In this document: positions 15,205 to 21,996 of the stretch, one piece after another
How the letters are laid out: every line of letters begins with the position of its first letter
Position numbering within the stretch: position 1 is the stretch's first letter
Assembly (NCBI GenBank): GCA_012396115.1
Contig: JAAXOU010000018.1
Location: 1-36,133, forward strand
DNA: 36,133 bases
Direction of reading: 5' to 3'
From: Streptomyces somaliensis DSM 40738
Lineage (GTDB): Bacteria; Actinomycetota; Actinomycetes; Streptomycetales; Streptomycetaceae
Made by a program: the position numbers and the translations under genes
The notes under the pieces: generated by a model
Seen by the model: the letters and a program-made list of their open reading frames with translations, nothing else
The model's database searches: none
Told to the model about the DNA's origin: nothing

Positions 15205-15348
15205 ATGACGCGCATGGGCCACAGCAGCTCGCGCGCCGCGCTGATCTACCAGCACATGACCAGCGACCGCGACCGGGTCATCGCCGACCGGCTCGGGGCC
15301 ATGCTCCGGGGCGGTGGGGGAGCGGCCTCCGAGCCCAGGGATGGGTAA
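15205..15348 (+). pseudogene. Tyrosine integrase, C-terminal remnant
   Basis: The 47-residue frame MTRMGHSSSRAALIYQHMTS, then DRDRVIADRLGAMLRGG, matches the end of tyrosine recombinases: the G-H-S-S/T motif (box II His) and the nucleophile Tyr in A-L-I-Y-Q-H, followed by the final helix. Everything upstream of box II is gone; the sequence joins directly to the antitoxin remnant. It differs from the complete integrase at 26910-28064 (there LGHSQISITMDVYTHV), so it comes from a different, older element, orientated the same way with respect to the tRNA. Confidence 0.7.
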
Positions 15349-15361
15349 TGGTCTTGCTGTC

Positions 15362-15673
15362 ATGGTCGAAGCCAGCGATGCTGGGCCGATGCCAGGGCAG
15401 CGCAAAAGAAGGCGTCAACAGCAGAACGAAGCGCAACGGTCTGCTGCTCGCTCCACGCCTGACGCGGGCTGCTGGGAGGTGCTCTTCGAAACCCAGGACG
15501 AGGCGGAGTGGCATGCCCATATCCGCCGTCTTCGAGCGTCGGACGCACAGATCGACTGGACGGCGGTGCGAGTCGACAGGCTCTGTGGACGCCAGACGCA
15601 ACCGACCACCTTTCGGCTGAGCCTCTTCACACCGAAGCCTCTGCCTCACCTGGATAAGAACTTCTCCACGTAG
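15362..15673 (+). CDS. Small hypothetical protein
   Basis: A 103-residue protein of unknown function. It begins with a Lys/Arg/Gln-rich part (GQRKRRRQQQNEAQRSA) and continues WEVLFETQDEAEWHAHIRRL ... DWTAVRVDRLCGR ... TTFRLSLFTPKPLPHLDK, a compact region with codon use acceptable for the host. ATG 15389 and GTG 15314 are alternative starts; no clear ribosome binding site decides. It lies between the old integrase tail and attL, thus outside the present element but within the older scar. I do not recognise a domain. Confidence 0.5.
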   Translation: MVEASDAGPMPGQRKRRRQQQNEAQRSAARSTPDAGCWEVLFETQDEAEWHAHIRRLRASDAQIDWTAVRVDRLCGRQTQPTTFRLSLFTPKPLPHLDKNFST

Positions 15674-15706
15674 TGGCACGCGTGTGGCACGACCTCGAAC
15701 ACGACG

Positions 15707-15747
15707 AAGGGCCAGCCTGGGAGGAAACCCCTCCTGAGCTGGCCCTT
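15707..15747 (-). terminator. Original tRNA-Arg terminator, now stranded at attL
   Basis: AAGGGCCAGC (15707-15716) pairs with GCTGGCCCTT (15738-15747), with an inner GGAGG/CCTCC stem. On the minus strand it begins a few bases after the tRNA 3' half at 15754, exactly where a tRNA terminator belongs. The integrated element brought its own (28096-28127). Confidence 0.6.
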
Positions 15748-15753
15748 CTGGCT

Positions 15754-15796
15754 GTGCCCCCGGCAGGATTCGAACCTGCGACACCCGCTTTAGGAG
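15754..15796 (-). repeat. attL: 43-bp copy of the tRNA-Arg 3' half
   Basis: Identical over 43 bp to 28135-28177. It covers the tRNA from the 5' edge of the anticodon loop to discriminator base A73 plus one further base. The next bases (TTCGATC versus AGCGGTG) differ, so the tRNA 5' half is missing here and this copy cannot give a tRNA. Such tRNA 3'-half duplications are the standard product of tyrosine-integrase insertion. Confidence 0.93.
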
Positions 15797-16174
15797 TTCG
15801 ATCAAGGGCGCTGTGCCACTCGCCCGCCTGGACGTCCGGCCGCCGTGCTGGGCCGCTCGTGGATGCGGCTGTGCGCCCTCGTTGATGTCAGCCGTAGATG
15901 TCAGGACCGGAAGAGCTGAGGGTGCGGACAGGGCTCCAATGGGTCGTCCGGACAGTCCGCCCACTTCCACCAGACGTGCTGAGCAGGCGGCGGACTCAGG
16001 GCATGGCTGCCGCTACCGCCTAGAGCGAAACGCGTCCTGGCCCTGATCCAACCGGCCGTAGCGAGTGCGTGAGTGCCATGAAGCAAAGCCTCTCGTAGCC
16101 CACGAGGGCGGGGGCTATCGGGATATGATGCCGCCTCTACCGGGAGTGGGCGTGTCCCACCGTGAGGGGGGCCG
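15797..16174 (+). promoter_or_regulatory. attL arm and upstream region of the RT-SLATT operon, with arm sites, a -10 box and two hairpins
   Basis: No gene is seen. Contents: the integrase arm-type pair at 15881-15903; a hairpin CTCGT (16092-16096) / ACGAG (16102-16106), extendable to 7 bp with a wobble; a good -10-like TATGAT at 16124-16129 without a clear -35; and a hairpin GTGGG (16146-16150) / CCCAC (16156-16160) in the predicted leader just before the RT start. The region could encode a short structured RNA in addition to the promoter (inference). Confidence 0.45.
15881..15903 (+). other. Integrase arm-type site pair inside attL
   Basis: GTTGATGTCA then, after 3 bases, GTAGATGTCA; the heptamer GATGTCA occurs twice with 13-bp spacing. 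It is nearly identical to 28073-28095 near attR (two differences in 23). Paired short repeats flanking the core on both sides are the expected layout of integrase N-terminal arm binding sites. Confidence 0.6.
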
Positions 16175-17677
16175 GTGAGTGCTGTCACCTTGAAAAGAGA
16201 ACTGAACGTAGCTAAGCGTCTGCTCCTGCGTTCACAAGCGGCCTCGGAGCTTCCCGATATTATTGCGCATGCTGATCTTCATCACCAGTGGGCAGAAATA
16301 CGAGACACCATTGATGCAGAATTGCAGTCCGGGAAATGCGGCCCACTGAACACAGAAATTCTCGAATACCCTAAAGGAGCCATTGACGTTAGGCCACTCA
16401 GTCGGTTTTCCGTTCGCGATCACCTTGTGTATGATGCGCTCGTCTATCGCATAGCCTCAAAAATCGATAGCAACATCTCCCAGAATGTGTATAGCTATCG
16501 ATGGCGCAGTAAGGTCAGCGAATTGGGTTTCCCAGTCACTTCCTGGCTTCGGATGCGCATGCATTCCATTAGGGTAATTAAGAGAGATTCATCATTAAGG
16601 ATTGCGGCAACAGACGTATCTTCTTTTTACGAGCATGTCGATATCGACACGCTCAATGACGACCTATATGCCGTCACGCCTGACGTTTGGACCCTTAAAA
16701 GACTCGGCAACTTCTTGTCCAACTTTCAGGACATTAATCACGCCTGGGGTCTTCCTCAAGGGTCTGACGCTTCGGGCATTCTCGCTAATCTGTATCTTGC
16801 TCCGGTCGACGAATACCTGAGCAAGAACGGTCTAAGATTCGTTCGCTACTCGGATGACATGATGATTTTTCACTCCGATTGGAACGCTCTTAGGGATGCC
16901 CTGGCAGGCGTAAACCGGATTTTGCGGTCGCGACGTCTCTCATCGTCTGGAAGTAAGACGCGCATCTGGGAGCCTGAGCAAGCGAAGAAGTTGCTTGATG
17001 ACACGTATAAGACGGCTCTCGCCTATAATATCGATATAGCGGCTCCCGGGTCAAAGGAGGAGTTGAGGCGTTACTTCAACGATACTATCGACCGAGATTC
17101 CCTGGATATGCGAGACCTGAAATTCGCACTCAATAGATTCAGGCGCAGTCGCGACAATTATGCCGTTCAGTGGTGCCTTGAGAACCTGAGGTTCGTCGCC
17201 AACTTGGCGCGCGAAATTTTCAATTACTTCGAGTCCCTTTATGAATCGTCTCTGTACATCGCAAAAGGTTTGTGCGACTTCATGGAAGAGGAAGACAGTC
17301 GCAGCTACCCCTACCTTGAGCAGCGAATAATTCGCTACTTCATTACGGTCGGAATTCGTGACGATGTGATGTTGGAGAGGGCCTGGAGCATCCTTCAAGA
17401 CCGCAATAGAGTTAGATTTCCGAGAGAGTTTGCGGCCCGGTATATCGGAAATCATGCGAGCCTGTCAGAATCGCAGCTACTCTTGCATAAATTCGAAGAG
17501 GAACCCGATGGCGACATGCGTCGCGCGCTTCTCGTGGCCCTGTATGACGCTAATTATTGTTCTCCAAGATTGCTGAAGAGGGTAGAGGGTGCATTCCCGG
17601 AGCTCCGTTGGATTTGCGCATACCTTCTTGACTCGCCTCAGCTCCCACTCACCGGAAAGGCAGTTTCATGGCGCTGA
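16175..17677 (+). CDS. Reverse transcriptase of the UG/Abi (defence-associated) kind
   Basis: A 500-residue protein. The RT palm is in the first 300 residues: motif A with D147 (AATDVSSFYEHVD), motif B W191-GLPQGSDASG (fingers/palm, as in AbiA/AbiK and UG RTs), and catalytic Y225-S-D-D228 (RYSDDMMIF). Residues about 300-500 are alpha-helical repeats with no recognised motif, as in abortive-infection RTs. There is no maturase, group II intron domain V or typical retron layout. The GTG start at 16175 follows GAGGGGG; the last 10 bases overlap the SLATT gene. G+C is far below its neighbours (roughly half A+T), with codons rare in Streptomyces (ATA, TTA-type A/T endings), so it was recently acquired. 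A phage-defence role is inference from family and company. Confidence 0.88.
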   Translation: MSAVTLKRELNVAKRLLLRSQAASELPDIIAHADLHHQWAEIRDTIDAELQSGKCGPLNTEILEYPKGAIDVRPLSRFSVRDHLVYDALVYRIASKIDSNISQNVYSYRWRSKVSELGFPVTSWLRMRMHSIRVIKRDSSLRIAATDVSSFYEHVDIDTLNDDLYAVTPDVWTLKRLGNFLSNFQDINHAWGLPQGSDASGILANLYLAPVDEYLSKNGLRFVRYSDDMMIFHSDWNALRDALAGVNRILRSRRLSSSGSKTRIWEPEQAKKLLDDTYKTALAYNIDIAAPGSKEELRRYFNDTIDRDSLDMRDLKFALNRFRRSRDNYAVQWCLENLRFVANLAREIFNYFESLYESSLYIAKGLCDFMEEEDSRSYPYLEQRIIRYFITVGIRDDVMLERAWSILQDRNRVRFPREFAARYIGNHASLSESQLLLHKFEEEPDGDMRRALLVALYDANYCSPRLLKRVEGAFPELRWICAYLLDSPQLPLTGKAVSWR

Positions 17678-18150
17678 GCGATAACGACATTGCTCCTTAT
17701 GCTGAAGAGATGGAGCGACTGAAAGAGAACTCGCTGTACAGTGCTCAAGCTTACTTCGAAGCTGCGAAGTTTTCTGAGGCGGCGAGCCGATTGTTCGTTT
17801 TCTTGCCAGCCCTGGTGTCAGCGGTCGCCGGAGCAATAATTGCTACCGGTGGCGCTAAGGTGTGGGGGGTGGCTTCCGCAGTATCCGGCGCTGTAGCAGC
17901 CACGGCCTCATATCTGGGGTCCGACAGGAAGAGCGCATCCTATAGGGCCTCAGCGCGTCGGTACACCGGTCTTCGGCATAAGCTCGCATTTGAGATTAGG
18001 ATTCTGGCTCATAAGGAAACCATTTCAGATGTGGAAGAGGTAACTAGAGCGCTTGCTGCTGAATACCAAGGCTGTGTAGCAGCGGATGACCCGGTGCCTA
18101 ATTTTCTATACGAGAAAGCTCGCAAGCGAATCAATTCAAACATCGTCTGA
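17668..18150 (+). CDS. SLATT-domain two-helix membrane protein (RT partner, putative pore-forming effector)
   Basis: A 160-residue protein: a helical N-terminus (residues 1-40), two closely spaced membrane helices (about 42-61 FVFLPALVSAVAGAIIATGG and 66-84 VWGVASAVSGAVAATASYLG), and a cytoplasmic helical C-terminus with YRASARRYTGLRHKLAFEIR. This is the SLATT layout (two TM helices plus soluble helix), a family proposed to be membrane effectors in nucleotide- and RT-linked conflict systems. The ATG at 17668 overlaps the RT gene by 10 bp, so both are made together. It shares the low G+C of the RT gene. A model where RT activity on phage infection triggers membrane damage is inference. Confidence 0.82.
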   Translation: MALSDNDIAPYAEEMERLKENSLYSAQAYFEAAKFSEAASRLFVFLPALVSAVAGAIIATGGAKVWGVASAVSGAVAATASYLGSDRKSASYRASARRYTGLRHKLAFEIRILAHKETISDVEEVTRALAAEYQGCVAADDPVPNFLYEKARKRINSNIV

Positions 18151-18612
18151 TGTCACTTGGTCAGCGTGCGGGGCATGAGGTCGGCGGAGCGGGTTTGGCC
18201 GGTGGCCTGCCCGGTCTGGGGCCGAGCATGATCAGGGGGCCGTACGCTGGTTGGCAACTCGGGCAGGCTTTGGACCTGCCCGTAATGAGCACGAGTGGCC
18301 CCCTGGTCTTGCTCGGCGCGGGACCCGGACCGGGGAGGTGGCTAAAGCCGTGGAGCCGACCGGCCCCAGCCACGACGTACTCCTTCTTTGGCGCCAGGTG
18401 GCTGCTTGCTGTGGGCGCGGCACGGGCGCCGGCTGGGCTGGAGCGGGGCGGAGACAGGAGCGCAGGCCCGGCCGGGGGCCGGGCCGCGCGCGGTGAGCGG
18501 AGCGAGCCGCCTTGAACACGTAGAGAAAGTTTGAATCACGCTCGGACCTCCCTGGTGGCCGCTGAGGCTCGTGCATCCGGCTCCTGCTGTCCTGTGGTGT
18601 AGAACCCTGGGT
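18151..18612. other. Gene-free interval with a large structured element
   Basis: High-G+C again directly after the SLATT stop. An open frame (18150-18515, plus) has no recognisable protein and would be poor in codon preference; not called. It holds the nested inverted repeat at 18230-18308 and the promoter of the XRE gene. A weak -10 (TAGAAC, 18599-18604) just before ATG 18613 hints at a short or absent leader. Confidence 0.5.
18230..18308. ncRNA. Nested stem-loop, candidate structured RNA or terminator
   Basis: The outer stem GATCAGGGGGCC (18230-18241) pairs with GGCCCCCTGGTC (18297-18308): 12 pairs, one of them G-U on the RNA. Inside it, GGGCAGG (18261-18267) pairs perfectly with CCTGCCC (18275-18281). 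It lies 80 bp after the SLATT stop. It could be a bidirectional terminator between the RT operon and the element backbone, or a structured RNA used by the RT. Strand and function are not known. Confidence 0.4.
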
Positions 18613-19464
18613 ATGGGGAGTGAGCGACGGGAGCGGATGAGGGCACTGGGGCTGCGTCTTCGGGGACTGCGCACTGAAGCTGGTCTGACGGGTGCCGCGC
18701 TGGCTCAGCGGGCCGGTGTGGGGCAGCCGACCGTGTCCAAGGTGGAGACGGGGCGCATGGTACCGAGTGCTGATGTGCTCGACCGGCTTTCGCGCGCCCT
18801 CGGCCTCGACGAGTCGACCGCGCGTGAGGTCCGTGACCTCCTGGCCGCCGTGGAGGCCGCCGCGGACTCCGACCCGGTACCGGATGAGGGCGTTCCCGCC
18901 GGGGCTGTCTTTGATGAGGCGGTGCGGTCGGCTCGGCTGGTGCGGTCGTTCCAGTGCGTCGTCCTGCCGGCCCTGCTCCAGAGTGCGGAGTACGCCCGGC
19001 ACGTTTTCGCGAGTGCGCCGAACGCGACTCCGGAGGGCGTCGGGCGGGCGGTCGCTGCTCGGGTGGAGCGGCAGAGCGTGTTGTACGAACCGGGGCGGGA
19101 GTCGGTGTTCGTCCTGACGGAAGCGGTGTTGAGGACCTGGCCGGGGACCCCGGCGCTGATGCTTGCCCAGCTCGACCGGCTGCTGGCCGTCGAGAGTCTG
19201 AGCACCGTACGGCTCGGGGTCGTCCCGTGGCGTCGGCCGGTGCCGGTTCTGCCTCGTCACGGGTTCACGTTGTGCGACCGGCGGGCGGTCGTGGTTGAGG
19301 CGTTCACCGATGAGCGGGTGTCGACCGACTTCGTCGAACTGGCCTCGTATGAGGAGACGTTCGGCCACTTCGAGCGGGCTGCCGTCTTCGGTGACGAGGT
19401 GCGGGACCTGCTGTTGCGCGTGATGAAGGAGTTCCGGGGTATGGGGGACACCCTCACCCCTTAG
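18613..19464 (+). CDS. XRE-family regulator with DUF5753 domain (element-borne)
   Basis: A 283-residue regulator. Residues about 10-65 are a Cro/CI-type HTH (LGLRLRGLRTEAGLTGAALA, then QRAGVGQPTVSKVETGRMVP). The rest is DUF5753-like: RSFQCVVLPALLQSAEYARH, RVERQSVLYEPG, FVLTEAVLRTWPGTPALMLA, LGVVPWRRPVP and a C-terminal helix. ATG 18613 was taken because the frame upstream (from GTG 18571) is not conserved in character and carries no HTH-linked sequence. No DUF397 gene follows; instead an RsbW-like ATPase gene does, 97 bp later, preceded by a GTCTAG palindrome. It may be the regulator that binds the shared palindromes of the element, but so may the HTH protein at 20130 (undecided). Confidence 0.85.
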   Translation: MGSERRERMRALGLRLRGLRTEAGLTGAALAQRAGVGQPTVSKVETGRMVPSADVLDRLSRALGLDESTAREVRDLLAAVEAAADSDPVPDEGVPAGAVFDEAVRSARLVRSFQCVVLPALLQSAEYARHVFASAPNATPEGVGRAVAARVERQSVLYEPGRESVFVLTEAVLRTWPGTPALMLAQLDRLLAVESLSTVRLGVVPWRRPVPVLPRHGFTLCDRRAVVVEAFTDERVSTDFVELASYEETFGHFERAAVFGDEVRDLLLRVMKEFRGMGDTLTP

Positions 19465-19527
19465 AGGAATAATTCCTGAGAATGCCTGGCGCCTCGCTCG
19501 CGTATGGGAATACTCTGCCGCTGCATT

Positions 19528-19543
19528 GTCTAGACCCCTAGAC
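19528..19543. promoter_or_regulatory. Operator-like palindrome GTCTAG-N4-CTAGAC (site 1)
   Basis: GTCTAG ACCC CTAGAC, a perfect 6-bp inverted repeat with a 4-base spacer, located 19 bp before the ATPase start at 19562. Same layout as sites 20087-20102 and 25321-25344. Confidence 0.6.
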
Positions 19544-19561
19544 GCAGAGAGGGAGTTCGTC

Positions 19562-19954
19562 ATGCCTGCCAAGTGGTGCCGCGCCTTCCCCGGCCTGGCC
19601 GAGCAAGTGACCCACGCCCGTCACTTCGTGGCCGCTCTGGTCACCGGGAGGGGGCCGGTCGATGACGCCGTCCTGATCGTCAGCGAATTGGCGGCCAACG
19701 CCGTGCGACACACGCTGAGCGGTTCGGACGGCGGCCGGTTCTTCGTGATCGTCGGCTTCGATGACGACCACGTGCGCATCGAGGTGGTCGACCAGGGCGG
19801 CAAGCGCGTCCCGGAACTGCGCGACGCGACCGACCAGGAGGAGGAAGGCGGGCGCGGGCTGCTGCTGATCGCGTCCTGCGCCAAGAGGTGGGGCGTGCGG
19901 GACTGGGCCGACGGGCGCTCCGTGTGGGCCGACCTGGCGCTGGGGGATGCGTGA
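19562..19954 (+). CDS. RsbW/SpoIIAB-like ATP-binding protein (HATPase_c)
   Basis: A 130-residue GHKL-fold protein similar to the many Streptomyces anti-sigma-type kinases. The N box is VSELAANAVRHTLSG (ELxxNAxxH), the G1 box VRIEVVDQGGKRVPE (D-x-G), and the G2 region EEEGGRGLLLIASCAKRWGV (G-R-G-L). All nucleotide-binding motifs are present. Such proteins either phosphorylate an anti-sigma antagonist or act as regulators of unknown targets. ATG 19562 follows a GGGAG site; the longer frame from 19526 would start inside the operator palindrome. It overlaps no neighbour and is followed by 175 bp containing operator site 2. Confidence 0.85.
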   Translation: MPAKWCRAFPGLAEQVTHARHFVAALVTGRGPVDDAVLIVSELAANAVRHTLSGSDGGRFFVIVGFDDDHVRIEVVDQGGKRVPELRDATDQEEEGGRGLLLIASCAKRWGVRDWADGRSVWADLALGDA

Positions 19955-20086
19955 GCGTGCTCTGCTCGTCGACGGTCGACGGCCGCCCCATAGGCGGTGG
20001 GGAGTGACTCCTCGGGGTGTGCCGCGCCGGCGGTCCCGGTTCTTCGTGGTCGGCGTCCGTACGGGACGGCGCCTGTCGCCCATTCC

Positions 20087-20102
20087 GTCTAGGGCCCTAG
20101 AC
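20087..20102. promoter_or_regulatory. Operator-like palindrome GTCTAG-N4-CTAGAC (site 2)
   Basis: GTCTAG GGCC CTAGAC, a fully self-complementary 16-mer, 27 bp before the ATG of the HTH gene (20130). It would overlap the promoter or the start of the transcript. Confidence 0.65.
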
Positions 20103-20129
20103 TCCTGGTTACTTCCAGGAGGTGTGATC

Positions 20130-20981
20130 ATGTCGGACGAGTTGCAGCGGATCATGGCGATCGATGATCCGTACCTGCTTCTGCGTGAGGTCACGACGAG
20201 ATTGGCCGCCGCGCAGCAGGAGGTGACCGAACTCGCCCGGCTCCGCCGCCGCGTGGTCCAGGACCTCCACGCGCAAGGGCTGTCCTACGCGCAGATCGCC
20301 GAAAAGGCCGGTCTCAGCCGCGGGCGAATCCATCAGATCCGGCACACCGGGCCAGCGCCTGAGGGGGCCTTCCTCGGTACGGGCGCTGTCACGGTGGTGA
20401 CCCCGCTGCGGTGGGACGACGTGAAGAAGCGCCCGATCGTCGCCATGGCCGACATGAACTCCGGCAAGCGGCTGGAAGAGTTGGCGAAGTCGTACGGGCT
20501 CGACGTCAGCTCCGGCCACGTGCTCGTGAGCGGTGAGGTCGACCTCAACCGCAACGGCCTGGTCGTCGTTTGCGGACCGGCCATGTCGCAGGCCATGAGT
20601 GACCTGTATGCCCAAGACCCGGTCCTCGGCTGGGAACACCCGGAGGGCGAACCGTGGGCGCTGGTGGACCGGCGCACTGGTGCGAAGTACAACGCCGGGG
20701 CGGACATGGAGCCGCGCCGCCCGCACGATGTCGGGTACCTCGGTCGCCTGCCTCGTCCGGACGGCAACGGCTCGGTGCTCGCCATCGCCGGAATCCATAC
20801 GGCGGGCTCCCTCGGCGTCGTCCACCTGCTTACCTCGGACCTGAGCACCTTGTGGGGGCAGGTGGGGGAGCGCCATTTCTCCACCCTGGTGGGCGTCGAG
20901 TACGACCCCGAGACCGATGAGCCGCAGTCGGTCGAACTGCTCTGCCCCCTCTACCTGCACGACGAGGGGACGACGGCGTGA
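20130..20981 (+). CDS. HTH regulator with a conserved C-terminal domain of unknown function
   Basis: A 283-residue protein. Residues 20-45 are a helix with heptad character (LREVTTRLAAAQQEVTELAR), followed by a sigma-region-4-like HTH (GLSYAQIAEKAGLSRGRIHQ). After residue 85 comes a globular domain containing NGLVVVCGPAMSQAMSDLYA, GEPWALVDRRTGAKYNAG, DVGYLGRLPRPDGNGSVLAI and AGIHTAGSLGVVHLL. I have seen this kind of HTH protein as common in streptomycetes, but the ligand of the domain is not known to me. ATG 20130 has a strong CCAGGAGGTGTG site. The stop overlaps the PP2C-like gene start (GTGA), so the two proteins are made as a pair and probably act together. Confidence 0.75.
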   Translation: MSDELQRIMAIDDPYLLLREVTTRLAAAQQEVTELARLRRRVVQDLHAQGLSYAQIAEKAGLSRGRIHQIRHTGPAPEGAFLGTGAVTVVTPLRWDDVKKRPIVAMADMNSGKRLEELAKSYGLDVSSGHVLVSGEVDLNRNGLVVVCGPAMSQAMSDLYAQDPVLGWEHPEGEPWALVDRRTGAKYNAGADMEPRRPHDVGYLGRLPRPDGNGSVLAIAGIHTAGSLGVVHLLTSDLSTLWGQVGERHFSTLVGVEYDPETDEPQSVELLCPLYLHDEGTTA

Positions 20982-21799
20982 ACGTCGCCCTCGCCTCCCT
21001 GCCTGCCGAACTCGGGCAGGAGAATGAGGACTTCGCGGCCGTCGCTCCCGGTGCGGCCGTCCTCCTCGACGGTGCCGGCGTGGCTGGAGCCGAGACCGGA
21101 TGCGTCCACGGCATCGCGTGGTTCTCCTCGACGCTGGGCGGGCTGCTGCTGGGCAGCATCACGGCGCATCCCGCCCGGCCGCTCGCCGACTGCCTCGCCG
21201 ACTCGATCCGCGGCGTTCGGTCCTTGCACGAGGACACGTGTGACCTGACCTACCGGGCCAGTCCGACCAGTACGGTCGTCGCGATCCGGGCTGACGCGGG
21301 CGCCCTGGAATACCTCGTCCTGGGTGACTCGACCCTCCTCCTCGCCGACGGGGAGGGGAAGGCGACCACCGTCACGGATCAGCGCCTGGACGAGGTCGGC
21401 GAGCGGCTTCGTGCACCGGTCGACGAACTGCCCACCGGTTCGCCCGAGCACGCCGCCGCCCTGGCCGAGTACCGCGACGCCCTGACAGGGCTCCGCAACC
21501 GGCCGGGCGGCTTCTGGATCGCCGGTCCCGACCCGCGGGCGGCCGAATACGCCCTTACGGGGGCGGTGCGGCTGGATTCGTTGGCGTCCGTGACGCTGCT
21601 GAGCGACGGCGCGACGCGCCTCGTCGACGAATTCGGCCTCGCGGACTGGCGGGACGTGCTGGGCATCCTCGGTTCCTCCGGCCCGGATGGGCTGATCCGC
21701 CGGGTGCGGGAGGTGGAGGACGGCGACCCCGACGGTCGGCGTTGGCCGCGCGGCAAGGCACGCGATGACGCGACGGTCCTTCACTGGGTGCTCGCGTAA
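20978..21799 (+). CDS. PP2C-family protein phosphatase-like protein
   Basis: A 273-residue protein with PP2C/SpoIIE-type metal-site motifs: N-E-D-F (residues 15-18) and VLLDGAG (28-34) in place of the usual VxDGMGG, EYLVLGDSTLLL (the GDSR-like motif), SVTLLSDGATRLV (SDG) and the C-terminal GKARDDATVLHW (DNAT-like). The acidic ligands are therefore in place, so phosphatase activity is expected. The GTG at 20978 overlaps the HTH gene's TGA. The pairing suggests a signalling module in which the phosphatase acts on, or reports through, the HTH protein or the nearby ATPase (inference). Confidence 0.82.
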   Translation: MNVALASLPAELGQENEDFAAVAPGAAVLLDGAGVAGAETGCVHGIAWFSSTLGGLLLGSITAHPARPLADCLADSIRGVRSLHEDTCDLTYRASPTSTVVAIRADAGALEYLVLGDSTLLLADGEGKATTVTDQRLDEVGERLRAPVDELPTGSPEHAAALAEYRDALTGLRNRPGGFWIAGPDPRAAEYALTGAVRLDSLASVTLLSDGATRLVDEFGLADWRDVLGILGSSGPDGLIRRVREVEDGDPDGRRWPRGKARDDATVLHWVLA

Positions 21800-21846
21800 C
21801 GGTGCTCTCGTAACGCGTCTGCGCGCCCGCTGAGGCGCGTTCGTTT

Positions 21847-21939
21847 ACCCCCCTAGACAGTTGACGGGCGTCGCGTTACGGTAGTCGTCAACCCCCCTAG
21901 ACAGTTGGGGCGGGTCGCCTCTCTGCTGTCTAGGGGGGT
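21847..21939. promoter_or_regulatory. Operator cluster: three identical 14-bp half sites upstream of the transfer genes
   Basis: ACCCCCCTAGACAG occurs at 21847-21860 and 21891-21904 (direct, each followed by TTG), and as its exact reverse complement at 21926-21939. Spacings are 44 and 35 bp. The shared CTAGAC is the half site of the palindromes at sites 1, 2 and 4. The cluster sits 58-150 bp before the SCO3933-like gene, the first gene of the transfer operon, so it is likely its main control region. The inverted pair could support looping (inference). Confidence 0.7.
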
Positions 21940-21996
21940 ATCCAGTTCAGCGCGGTACCGCACGACGGACACCGCCGACCTTGTGAGGTTCAGAGA

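Noticed and set aside
14578..15753. A second complete mobile element
   Set aside because: Only 1.1 kb with an integrase tail and a broken antitoxin; no replication or transfer genes. Called a scar.
16175..17677. Group II intron maturase or retron RT
   Set aside because: No maturase X or endonuclease domain, no intron domain V/VI-like 3' end, no obvious msr/msd with paired flanking repeats; the long helical C-terminus and SLATT partner fit abortive-infection RTs better.
18150..18515. Plus-strand frame of 121 residues starting at the SLATT stop
   Set aside because: It crosses the nested hairpin; composition is Gly/Pro/Arg without motif. Treated as noncoding.
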